A stretch of DNA of 20,467 nucleotides from RGIG5612 sp045598285 (GTDB lineage: Bacteria > Bacillota > Clostridia > Lachnospirales > Lachnospiraceae). Position 1 is the stretch's first letter. Each line of letters begins with the position of its first letter. Positions 7,001 to 12,652 of the stretch are shown here, piece by piece. The translations under genes were made by a program, and so were the position numbers. The stretch is taken from the NCBI GenBank assembly GCA_045598285.1, contig JAZLLU010000008.1, positions 1-20,467 of the forward strand, written 5' to 3'. The notes below the pieces were generated by a model, which worked only from the letters and a program-made list of their open reading frames with translations, was not told where the DNA came from and searched no databases.

Positions 7001-8476
7001 CCAGAACTTTCGGCTGCAGAAAAAGCAATTTTAGCGTTTGATGCTGCAGGTGTTAGCGATAGCGACGAAGAGTTTGATTTTGATGAAGACTTCGATGATG
7101 TATTTAATGGCGAATTTAATGGCGAATATTCTGTTGAGAAAGAAGAATCAGTAGTTGAGGGATTAGTTGAAGAAGAGATAGAAGAAGCACAAAAGTCTGA
7201 AGGAACTCAAGAGACAGATCCAGGACTCAATATGATTTTTGGTAGCGTAAGAAAAACAAACAAGGAAGCAGAAGAACCTGCAGAAGAGTTCGATGAAGAG
7301 TTCGAAGAAAAATTTGACGAAGAGTTCGAAGAAGACTTTGAAGAAGAGTTCGAAGAAGAATTTGATGAAGACTTTGAAGAAGAGTTCGAAGAAGATGAAG
7401 AAATGAAAGAGGCTACTGAAAACTTCAGCAAAGAGCATGACGATTTTGAGGACTTTGATGAAGAATATGACGAGACAGAAGAGTATGACGATTATGAAGA
7501 ATATGATGAGTCAGAAGAATTTGAAGAAGATGAAGAGCCAGAAGAAGAATTCGAAGAAGTAGAAGAAACTGAAGAAACTGAATTTGAAGACAACGAAGAA
7601 TTTGAAGGCGACGAAGAGTTAGAAGAAGAATTCGAAGAAGATGAGGAATTAGAAGAACTCGAAGAAACTAATGACGAAGAGTCAGAAGAAGAGTTCGAAG
7701 AAGCCGAAGAAGAAATTCCAGATATTCAAGTTGAAATTCCATACGAATTAAGAGAAGAATTATCGGAGTTCTTCTTAGTAGAAGGTATGGAAGAAAAGAT
7801 TGAAAATACATTAAGCAATATTGTTAATGCGAAAAACAAAGGCCACAAACTTGACACCAATCTTATAGTTGCTGGCGATCCAAAGAGCGGCAAGACGTAT
7901 TTAACAATAGCATTAATTAAAGCAATCGGAAAAATACTTGGCAATGGTAATGGAAGAGTTGCAAAAGTTCCTGCGGCAGCTTTGCGTGGCAAGAAGATGG
8001 AAAAAGTATTTGATAAGGTTGTTGGTAGTGATTTGATTATTGAAAATATCGGATATCTAGATGAAGATAGCACAAGAGATTTAATTGAAACAATTAAATC
8101 TCAGAAGTATGATTCAATGGTAGTTCTCGAAGGAAACAATCTTGCAATTGAAAACTTAACTTCTAAGTTCCCTGAAATTAATGAAATGTTTAAGAATCGC
8201 TTAGATATTGATGAACTTTCACTTCCACAATGGGCTGATATTGCTAACGATTATGCAAACGAACAAGGATTTGTTATTGGCGATATGGCTTCGCTTGCGT
8301 TACATGCGAAGATAGACGAACTTAATGTTCCAACTAGAAAATTAGGAACGGCAGATATTCTTGAAATTGTTGATGAGGCAATCGAGAATGCTAGCAATCG
8401 TTTGTCTCCGAAAGTAATTAAAAAGAAGAGAAAGAAACAAGAAGATATAGAATTAATTGAAGACGATTTTGCATAA
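4031..8476 (+). CDS. Giant TPR / acidic-linker / AAA+-like P-loop protein, unknown function
   Basis: I do not recognise a named gene. The 1481-residue product has three parts. Residues 1 to about 185 are helical pairs resembling tetratricopeptide repeats (protein-binding). About 190-1230 is low complexity and probably disordered: Pro/Gln-rich to about 500, then increasingly Glu/Asp-rich, with several internal repeats. Residues about 1230-1481 form a P-loop domain: Walker A GDPKSGKT (1282-1289), a Walker B-like strand SDLIIEN (1333-1339), a sensor-like VVLEGN strand, and NR (1389-1390) placed like an arginine finger. The motif order recalls CbxX/SpoVK-type AAA+ proteins; actinobacterial EccA of type VII secretion also pairs TPR with such a domain, without this huge linker. 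No signal peptide or membrane segment is seen. It starts four bases after recR and ends 12 bases before the transketolase gene, so it is probably in the same operon. Existence is sure; function is unknown. Confidence 0.9.
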   Translation: MDKQEYRVILEEINKAYLEENYDRVLMIAQELDVKKVSDNHILEIIADSYEQMGRADIAREVLLIAYERTPMGRQMAYKLCDISIKLNDLDNAAEFYHDFCRMAPNDSKKFILKYEIGKKGGVARKNLVEVLEAYCEKEMDEKYKYELANLYRATGRKEECIELCDEIMLWFAEGAYAKKAQKLKDACLGIMQQNQAPKRRGTLSLFDDENIEDIPEEKAKQYTQPKSEEIFDDAPAVEIQRLEDKPLMNENVSWRKPNKKYDPVITESKSKSTGGLSFNDFDDSYEEEVDDYDNYYSGNKKDSSDNSWNDADENNRNWAMIEDSIQRGWTDPDEIYGDYEDFDVYSDYDSSWEMPEDLMEPQQPQEEFVEPVFGAHRPAHLRDDYVAPEEPQQTEQRSPFTMPAHIPVSAGRLNTPLQPVPQAPVYTAPAAAPTPTPTPTLTPTLAPTLAPSYQEPTLQAPAYQTPNYDTSYQGQAYAPQPYDANLETPREQEEPSLLGAKPFAFSIAPDAAAQNEIVTTSAFTGTIPNMSDKANLVRRPVLKVGPIDEIKYKVPGGDYQTPSDIQVVQYNQPEVAPQQTGGAFTSSTMRQTSIPAPKNLSVDPVKVVMSPDGSQPSLVGKDGRVSLGWDDNWGGDFRTWGSLNMNDAPSEAPEIDEEPDYFSTMLEIPKDKPTFGQKEVPFAQQVPQTKFVELKSGTPFADPRGYDVDDTPQQGAIEYIPKRSGVISAALGASSVAAIASEPEENLTETQKAIRAFGAGELTTDDLLERDDLDLGDDELDDDNVMPSDYGYNDEWQESEKALFDDDDSSELRRFRNSGEAFDFEQEFEDDYAENGFDDGEEYTDAEKAIMAFDVMNKSSNEVVFDEEEDFEEEFDVQEEDDFINYEKEFEEFDNQFTDTKKPKVVEKEWDDSDEQDEWEESEELESDWDDFGMPEEEPIIEEPIEEEPIIEEPIEEEPVVEELVEEEPVIEEPKKPKKVEKQKRKNKEPELSAAEKAILAFDAAGVSDSDEEFDFDEDFDDVFNGEFNGEYSVEKEESVVEGLVEEEIEEAQKSEGTQETDPGLNMIFGSVRKTNKEAEEPAEEFDEEFEEKFDEEFEEDFEEEFEEEFDEDFEEEFEEDEEMKEATENFSKEHDDFEDFDEEYDETEEYDDYEEYDESEEFEEDEEPEEEFEEVEETEETEFEDNEEFEGDEELEEEFEEDEELEELEETNDEESEEEFEEAEEEIPDIQVEIPYELREELSEFFLVEGMEEKIENTLSNIVNAKNKGHKLDTNLIVAGDPKSGKTYLTIALIKAIGKILGNGNGRVAKVPAAALRGKKMEKVFDKVVGSDLIIENIGYLDEDSTRDLIETIKSQKYDSMVVLEGNNLAIENLTSKFPEINEMFKNRLDIDELSLPQWADIANDYANEQGFVIGDMASLALHAKIDELNVPTRKLGTADILEIVDEAIENASNRLSPKVIKKKRKKQEDIELIEDDFA
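5330..5386 (+). repeat. Pro-Thr coding microsatellite
   Basis: A degenerate 6-bp repeat (CCAACR/GCTAGC-type units) encodes alternating Pro-Thr and Leu-Ala residues, 434-452 of the giant protein. It lies in the Pro/Gln-rich first part of the linker and would make an extended flexible segment. Confidence 0.75.
6842..6961 (+). repeat. 30-bp tandem repeat, four copies, in the giant gene
   Basis: Four consecutive 30-bp units encode ten-residue blocks of the form EEP(I/V)(I/V)EE(P/L)xx, residues 938-977. The first two units differ at very few bases; the last two have drifted. The unit length matches that of the dnaX linker repeat, although the sequence is different. Confidence 0.85.
7286..7396 (+). 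repeat. 12-bp periodic repeat encoding xEEF tetrapeptides
   Basis: Nine Phe codons fall exactly every 12 bases, giving Phe at residues 1087, 1091, 1095, 1099, 1103, 1107, 1111, 1115 and 1119, each separated by three mostly Glu/Asp residues (one Lys). A looser acidic region with Phe and Tyr continues to about 7700. Confidence 0.85.
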
Positions 8477-8488
8477 GGAAGTTTAAGA

Positions 8489-9310
8489 GTGAATACAGAA
8501 CAATTAGCAAAACATGCAAACGAAATTAGAAAAGGGATTATTAAGTCGGTACATGCTGCGAAAGCAGGTCATCCTGGCGGATCACTTTCAGCAACAGAGA
8601 TAATGACATATCTTTATTTTGAAGAGATGAACGTTGATCCGTCTAATCCTAATAATCCAGACAGAGATAGATTTGTTCTTTCTAAGGGTCATGCAGCGCC
8701 AGTGCTTTATGCAACGCTTGCGCAAAGAGGTTTTTTTGACAAAGAAGAATTATTAACACTTAGAAAAATTGGATCACGACTTCAAGGTCACCCAGACATG
8801 AATCTTTTGCCTGGGGTTGATATGTCTACTGGTTCACTAGGCCAAGGGCTTTCCACAGCAGTAGGGATGGCGTTGGCTGCAAAACTCGACAAAAAAGATT
8901 ATAGGGTTTATTCATTACTCGGCGACGGAGAATCTCAAGAAGGACAAATTTGGGAAGCGCTTATGTTTGCTGGCGCAAGAAAGTTAGACAACCTTGTTGC
9001 TATTTTAGATAACAACAATCTTCAAATTGATGGTGCGATAACGGATGTTTGTGACCCTTATCCGTTTGACGATAAATTCAAAGCATTTAATTTCCATGTT
9101 ATTTATGCGGATGCGCATGATTTTGATTCGCTTAGTAAGGCTTTTGAAGAAGCAAAAAATACAAAGGGAATGCCAAGTGCTATTATTGCAAAAAGTATAA
9201 AAGGCAAAGGTGTTTCGTTTATGGAAAACAATGCCGGATGGCATGGAAAAGCTCCGAACGATGAAGAGTTTGAAATTGCAATGAAAGATTTGGGAAATAT
9301 AGAGGCATAA
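8489..9310 (+). CDS. Transketolase, N-terminal (TPP-binding) subunit
   Basis: This is the thiamine-diphosphate-binding half of a split transketolase, which moves two-carbon ketol units between sugar phosphates in the cytosolic pentose phosphate pathway. The 273-residue product has GHPGG (27-31), the SKGHAAPVLY segment, GSLGQGLS and the TPP/Mg motif starting GDG (145-147) and ending NNN (175-177). It ends at the normal boundary of the first domain, so it is a true split gene and not a truncation; the partner follows 8 bases later. The start is GTG at 8489, with AAGGA about 10 bases upstream, right after the giant gene's stop. A 1-deoxyxylulose-5-phosphate synthase is excluded by length and motifs. 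Confidence 0.93.
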   Translation: MNTEQLAKHANEIRKGIIKSVHAAKAGHPGGSLSATEIMTYLYFEEMNVDPSNPNNPDRDRFVLSKGHAAPVLYATLAQRGFFDKEELLTLRKIGSRLQGHPDMNLLPGVDMSTGSLGQGLSTAVGMALAAKLDKKDYRVYSLLGDGESQEGQIWEALMFAGARKLDNLVAILDNNNLQIDGAITDVCDPYPFDDKFKAFNFHVIYADAHDFDSLSKAFEEAKNTKGMPSAIIAKSIKGKGVSFMENNAGWHGKAPNDEEFEIAMKDLGNIEA

Positions 9311-9318
9311 TAAAAAGA

Positions 9319-10266
9319 ATGAAAATTGATTTATCTGGCGAAAACAAAATAGCAACAAGAGATAGTTATGGAAATACATTAGTTGAACTTGGAAAAGAAC
9401 ACGACGATTTTTTTGTTCTTGATGCAGATCTTGCAGGCGCAACTAAGACAGGAACTTTCAAGAAAGAATTTCCTGACAGACATATTGATTGTGGTATCGC
9501 AGAAGGCAATATGATGGGTGTCGCTGCTGGCATCGCTTCATGTGGACATGTTGTTTTTGCCTCATCGTTTGCAATGTTTGCTACTGGAAGAGCTTTCGAG
9601 CAAGTTAGAAATACAATTGCACATACTAACCTTAATGTAAAAATTTGTGCTAGCCATGCAGGAATTTCTGTTGGCGAAGATGGCGCGACACATCAATGTT
9701 GCGAAGATATCTCTCTTATGAGAAGCATTCCAAATATGGTTGTTGTTAATCCATGTGACGACATTGAAGCGAAAGCTGCTGTCAAAGCAGCGTATGAATA
9801 TGAAGGGCCAATGTATTTAAGATTTGGTCGTCTTGCAATCCCAGTTATTAATAATGAAGAAACTTATAAATTTGAACTTGGAAAAGGTATAGTATTAAAA
9901 GAAGGAAAAGACCTTACAATTTTTGCGACAGGTCTTGAAGTTTATGAAGCGTTGCTTGCTGCACAAATGCTTGCAAATGATGGCATAGATGCAGAAGTAA
10001 TAAATATTCACACAATCAAACCTATTGATGAAGAGCTTATCTGTAAATCGCTTGAAAAGACAGGCAAAGCAGTAACAGTAGAAGAGCATTCATTAATAGG
10101 GGGTCTTTATAGTGCTGTTTGCGAAGTTGCCGCAAAGAAAGCACCAACAAAAATTCTTGGCATTGGTGTCGAAGACGTCTTTGGTCATTCTGGCCCAGCT
10201 AAGGAACTCCTAAAAGAGTTTGGTCTAGACTCAGAGGGTATCTATAAAAAAATCAAAAACTTTTAA
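9319..10266 (+). CDS. Transketolase, C-terminal (pyrimidine-binding) subunit
   Basis: This 315-residue protein is the second half of the split transketolase and completes the active site with the upstream subunit. It carries the pyrimidine-binding domain with IAEGNM, where Glu62 should activate the TPP aminopyrimidine. SHAGISVGEDGATHQ (112-126) is the family signature, and MYLRFGR lies near the end of that domain. A C-terminal transketolase domain (about 185-310) includes VEEHSLIGGLYSAV. The ribosome site is weak: the nearest purine-rich motif, AGAGG, is 13 bases upstream, inside the end of the preceding gene. Expression may therefore depend on translation of the first subunit. No convincing terminator follows. 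Confidence 0.93.
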   Translation: MKIDLSGENKIATRDSYGNTLVELGKEHDDFFVLDADLAGATKTGTFKKEFPDRHIDCGIAEGNMMGVAAGIASCGHVVFASSFAMFATGRAFEQVRNTIAHTNLNVKICASHAGISVGEDGATHQCCEDISLMRSIPNMVVVNPCDDIEAKAAVKAAYEYEGPMYLRFGRLAIPVINNEETYKFELGKGIVLKEGKDLTIFATGLEVYEALLAAQMLANDGIDAEVINIHTIKPIDEELICKSLEKTGKAVTVEEHSLIGGLYSAVCEVAAKKAPTKILGIGVEDVFGHSGPAKELLKEFGLDSEGIYKKIKNF

Positions 10267-10275
10267 AAAAAGTGC

Positions 10276-10304
10276 TTGCATTTAGTTCCCCATTAATGTA
10301 TGAT
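10276..10304 (+). promoter_or_regulatory. Sigma-A promoter of the S10 ribosomal operon
   Basis: TTGCAT (10276-10281) and TATGAT (10299-10304) are 17 bp apart. The -35 box starts only 10 bp after the transketolase stop codon. Transcription would begin near 10311, leaving a leader of about 245 nt before rpsJ. No other promoter of this quality was noticed further down the operon. Confidence 0.7.
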
Positions 10305-10310
10305 AGTCGA

Positions 10311-10554
10311 GCTGTGACGTTGATAGCTGTGAAACATGAAGTTGCTGCATGAAAAGCAGGTAATTCATGTGGAGCGAAGGTCGGAAAATCCGACAACACG
10401 TCTTAAGTACATCTAGGTCCACTAATTGAGGTGGAAACCACGTGAGAGCGTGCGCCTAAAAAGGAAGTCAACAGATTTCCATTTTTTACGGAGATAGCGC
10501 GACACACACGGAAGAGTGTACAAAACAAAAAATCATTTTTTAGGAGGCAATTTA
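10311..10554 (+). promoter_or_regulatory. Structured 5' leader of the S10 operon (probable attenuator)
   Basis: The leader can fold into a closing helix (10316-10320 with 10398-10402) around two hairpins: 10335-10340/10364-10369, with an inner CTGC/GCAG, and a perfect 10380-10385/10389-10394. GTGGA at 10431-10435 can pair either with TCCAC at 10418-10422 or, as GTGG, with CCAC at 10438-10441, so two alternative hairpins compete. CACG/CGTG (10440-10443, 10448-10451) overlaps the second. A terminator hairpin with a T-run follows. E. coli controls its S10 operon through L4 acting on a leader attenuator; whether L4 acts here is inference. The bound ligand cannot be read from sequence. Confidence 0.6.
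10463..10487 (+). terminator. Intrinsic terminator in the S10 leader (attenuator)
   Basis: GGAAGTC (10463-10469) pairs with GATTTCC (10474-10480) around an AACA loop, including one G-T wobble; ATTTTTT follows at once. It lies about 150 nt into the leader and about 70 nt before rpsJ, so it can only act as a regulated stop for the ribosomal operon or for read-through from upstream. Confidence 0.65.
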
Positions 10555-10872
10555 ATGGCTAATCAAGTAATGAGAATTACACTTAAGGCTTATGATCACC
10601 AACTTATCGATCAATCAGCCGCAAAAATTATCGAAACTGTTAAGAAAAACGGATCTACAGTATCTGGTCCAGTTCCACTTCCTACTAAAAAGGAAGTTGT
10701 TACTATATTAAGAGCTGTACATAAATACAAAGATTCTCGTGAACAGTTCGAGCAAAGAACTCACAAAAGATTAATCGATGTTATTGCACCTACACCTAAG
10801 ACAATGGAAGCTTTATCAAAGCTTGATATGCCTGCAGGTGTTTTTGCCAACATCAAAATGATCGAGCAGTAG
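10555..10872 (+). CDS. rpsJ: 30S ribosomal protein S10
   Basis: S10 sits in the head of the small ribosomal subunit and, as NusE, also joins transcription antitermination complexes with NusB. The 105-residue protein has the full family profile: MRITLKAYDHQLIDQSA near the start, GPVPLPTKKEVVTILRA in the loop region, and the HKRLIDVIAPTPKTMEAL segment. ATG 10555 is chosen over an upstream in-frame start at 10516 because TAGGAGG lies 8 bases before it and the family begins here. It is first in the operon and is separated from rplC by 145 bases of structured RNA. Confidence 0.98.
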   Translation: MANQVMRITLKAYDHQLIDQSAAKIIETVKKNGSTVSGPVPLPTKKEVVTILRAVHKYKDSREQFEQRTHKRLIDVIAPTPKTMEALSKLDMPAGVFANIKMIEQ

Positions 10873-10877
10873 TTCTA

Positions 10878-10998
10878 TTCCGAAAGGAAAATGTTTCTTC
10901 TATATAGAAGGGACTATAAGAGCAGTAGAACACACGACTGTTCTAGAATGAACGTCAATGACGATTATCGCTTAATACGGTTGGCGTTCCGCTATAGT
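10878..10998 (+). promoter_or_regulatory. Structured intercistronic RNA between rpsJ and rplC
   Basis: Several helices can be drawn. TTCC-GAAA-GGAA (10878-10889) is a GNRA tetraloop hairpin. CTTCTATATAGAAG (10897-10910) is a perfect palindrome. ACTATA (10913-10918) pairs with TATAGT (10993-10998) and encloses two hairpins: TAGAACA/TGTTCTA (10926-10932, 10939-10945) and GAACGTCAA/TTGGCGTTC (10950-10958, 10981-10989). The last three make a three-way junction ending just before the rplC ribosome site. No promoter or T-run is present. This arrangement would suit a ribosomal-protein-binding mRNA site or a processing site. Confidence 0.55.
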
Positions 10999-11017
10999 TT
11001 AACAGGAGGTTAATAAT

Positions 11018-11656
11018 ATGAAGAAAGCGATTTTAGCAACAAAAATCGGTATGACTCAAATCTTCAATGAAGATGGCGTTCTTACACCGGTTACAGTTCT
11101 TCTTGCTGGACCATGTGTCGTTACACAGGTTAAGACAGAAGAAACTGACGGCTATAGTGCCGTACAAGTTGGCTTCATGGACAAGAGAGATACATTAGTA
11201 AACTCTCCTGACAGAGGCAAATTCGACAAAGCAGATATTCCTTACAAGAGATTCGTTAGAGAACTTAGAGTAGAGAATGCTGCTGATTACAATGTAAAAG
11301 ATGAAATCAAGGCAGACATCTTTGCAGCTGGCGACAAGATTGACGTTACTGCAATTTCAAAAGGTAAAGGCTTCCAAGGTGCTATCAAGAGATTTGGTCA
11401 GCACAGAGGACCTATGAAACACGGTTCAAAATATCACCGTCATGCAGGTTCTAACGGCTCAGCATCTGATCCTTCAAGAGTATTCAAAGGAAAACATATG
11501 CCAGGCCAAATGGGATGCAAGAAAGTTACCATCCAAAACCTTGAAGTAGTTAGAGTTGATGCTGAAGATAATCTTCTTTTAGTTAAGGGCGCAGTTCCTG
11601 GACCAAAGAAGGCTTTAGTAGTTGTAAAAGAAGCTGTTAAAGCTCTTCAAGCTTAA
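11018..11656 (+). CDS. rplC: 50S ribosomal protein L3
   Basis: L3 is an early-binding large-subunit protein whose loop reaches towards the peptidyl transferase centre. The 212-residue product starts MKKAILATKIGMTQIF as expected and holds the signature region FGQHRGPMKHGSKYHRHAGS. The following GQMG contains the glutamine that PrmB-type enzymes methylate in some bacteria. AGGAGGT (11004-11010) is seven bases upstream of the ATG. It begins the uninterrupted run of large-operon genes after the structured rpsJ-rplC spacer. Confidence 0.98.
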   Translation: MKKAILATKIGMTQIFNEDGVLTPVTVLLAGPCVVTQVKTEETDGYSAVQVGFMDKRDTLVNSPDRGKFDKADIPYKRFVRELRVENAADYNVKDEIKADIFAAGDKIDVTAISKGKGFQGAIKRFGQHRGPMKHGSKYHRHAGSNGSASDPSRVFKGKHMPGQMGCKKVTIQNLEVVRVDAEDNLLLVKGAVPGPKKALVVVKEAVKALQA

Positions 11657-11682
11657 CGAGACTTAGAAAGGAGGAAATTCAG

Positions 11683-12303
11683 ATGTCAAAAGTATCTGTT
11701 TACAATATGAAAGGCGAGACAGTTGGCGATATCGAACTCAAAGATGAAATCTTTGGTGTTGAGGTAAATGAGCACCTTGTTCATATGGCAGTAGTTGCTC
11801 AACTTGCTAACAAACGTCAAGGCACACAAAGTGCAAAGACTCGCTCTGAAGTATCAGGTGGTGGAAGAAAGCCATGGAGACAAAAAGGAACTGGACATGC
11901 ACGTCAAGGTTCTATCCGTGCAGCACAATGGACAGGTGGCGGAATCGTATTCGCACCAAAGCCACGTGATTACTCAGTGAAATTAAATAAGAAAGAAAAG
12001 AGAATTGCTCTTAAGAGCGCTCTTACTTCAAGAGTTAATGATAATAAGATTTTTGTTATTGATGAACTCAAAGTTGATGAAATCAAAACAAAGACTATGG
12101 CTGATTTCTTTAAGAGCTTAAATCTTGATAAAGCATTAGTTGTTCTTAACGACAATGACCAAAAGGTTATCTGCTCTACAAGAAACATTGAAAACGTTAA
12201 GGTTGACCTTACAAACACAATCAACGTATTTGATATTCTTAAATACGATAATCTTGTTTTAGATAAGGCTGCTTTAGCAACAATCGAGGAGGTGTATGAA
12301 TAA
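11683..12303 (+). CDS. rplD: 50S ribosomal protein L4
   Basis: L4 lines the exit tunnel with a long loop. In E. coli it also represses its own S10 operon by binding the leader, so it is the first candidate ligand for the structured RNAs upstream. The 206-residue protein shows the typical N-terminal segment and the basic loop with GGGRKPWRQKGTGHARQGS, followed by GGGIVFAPKPRDY and the Rossmann-like C-terminal half. AAAGGAGG precedes the ATG by about eight bases. The stop overlaps the rplW start by one base. Confidence 0.98.
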   Translation: MSKVSVYNMKGETVGDIELKDEIFGVEVNEHLVHMAVVAQLANKRQGTQSAKTRSEVSGGGRKPWRQKGTGHARQGSIRAAQWTGGGIVFAPKPRDYSVKLNKKEKRIALKSALTSRVNDNKIFVIDELKVDEIKTKTMADFFKSLNLDKALVVLNDNDQKVICSTRNIENVKVDLTNTINVFDILKYDNLVLDKAALATIEEVYE

Positions 12304-12602
12304 TGGCAGATTTAAAATATTATGATATTATCAAGCGCCCAGTTATTTCTGAAAAGAGCATGAATCAGATAGCTGAAAAGAAATACACTTTCTTAGTTCA
12401 TGTTGATGCAAACAAGGCTCAAATCAAAGAAGCTGTTGAAAAGATGTTCGAAGGCACAAAGGTTGCAAAGGTTAATACTATGAACAACCATCCAAAGACT
12501 AGAACTCGTGGACGTATCACTGGTAAGACACCTGAATCTAAGAAAGCAATCGTTCAGCTTACAGCTGATAGCAAAGATATCGAAATCTTTGAAGGCCTAT
12601 AA
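12303..12602 (+). CDS. rplW: 50S ribosomal protein L23
   Basis: L23 sits at the tunnel exit and is the docking point for trigger factor and the signal recognition particle. The 99-residue product has YYDIIKRPVISEKSM at the start and the KVAKVNTMNNHPKTRTRGR stretch in the globular fold. Its ATG shares a base with the rplD stop (TAATG), and its GAGGAGGT ribosome site lies within the rplD coding end, so translation is probably coupled. A 50-base spacer with a small GCGC/GCGC hairpin (12609-12612, 12620-12623) follows. Confidence 0.97.
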   Translation: MADLKYYDIIKRPVISEKSMNQIAEKKYTFLVHVDANKAQIKEAVEKMFEGTKVAKVNTMNNHPKTRTRGRITGKTPESKKAIVQLTADSKDIEIFEGL

Positions 12603-12652
12603 AATTATGCGCATGGCGAGCGCGACAATAAACGTTTTGAAAGGAGAAAAAA

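Noticed and set aside
7163..7438. Minus-strand frames rich in Phe or Ser in the acidic region
   Set aside because: They are antisense readings of the GAA/TTC repeat in the giant gene, with no start signals.
10256..10276. Terminator after the transketolase genes
   Set aside because: ACTTTTaaaAAAAGT can pair, but the stem is almost all A-T and has no T-run after it.
10425..10480. T-box riboswitch before rpsJ
   Set aside because: GGTGGAAACCACG followed by a terminator resembles the T-box core GGTGGNACCRCG, but it has one extra base, no clear stem I or specifier was found, and the downstream genes are ribosomal rather than aminoacyl-tRNA synthetase or amino-acid genes.
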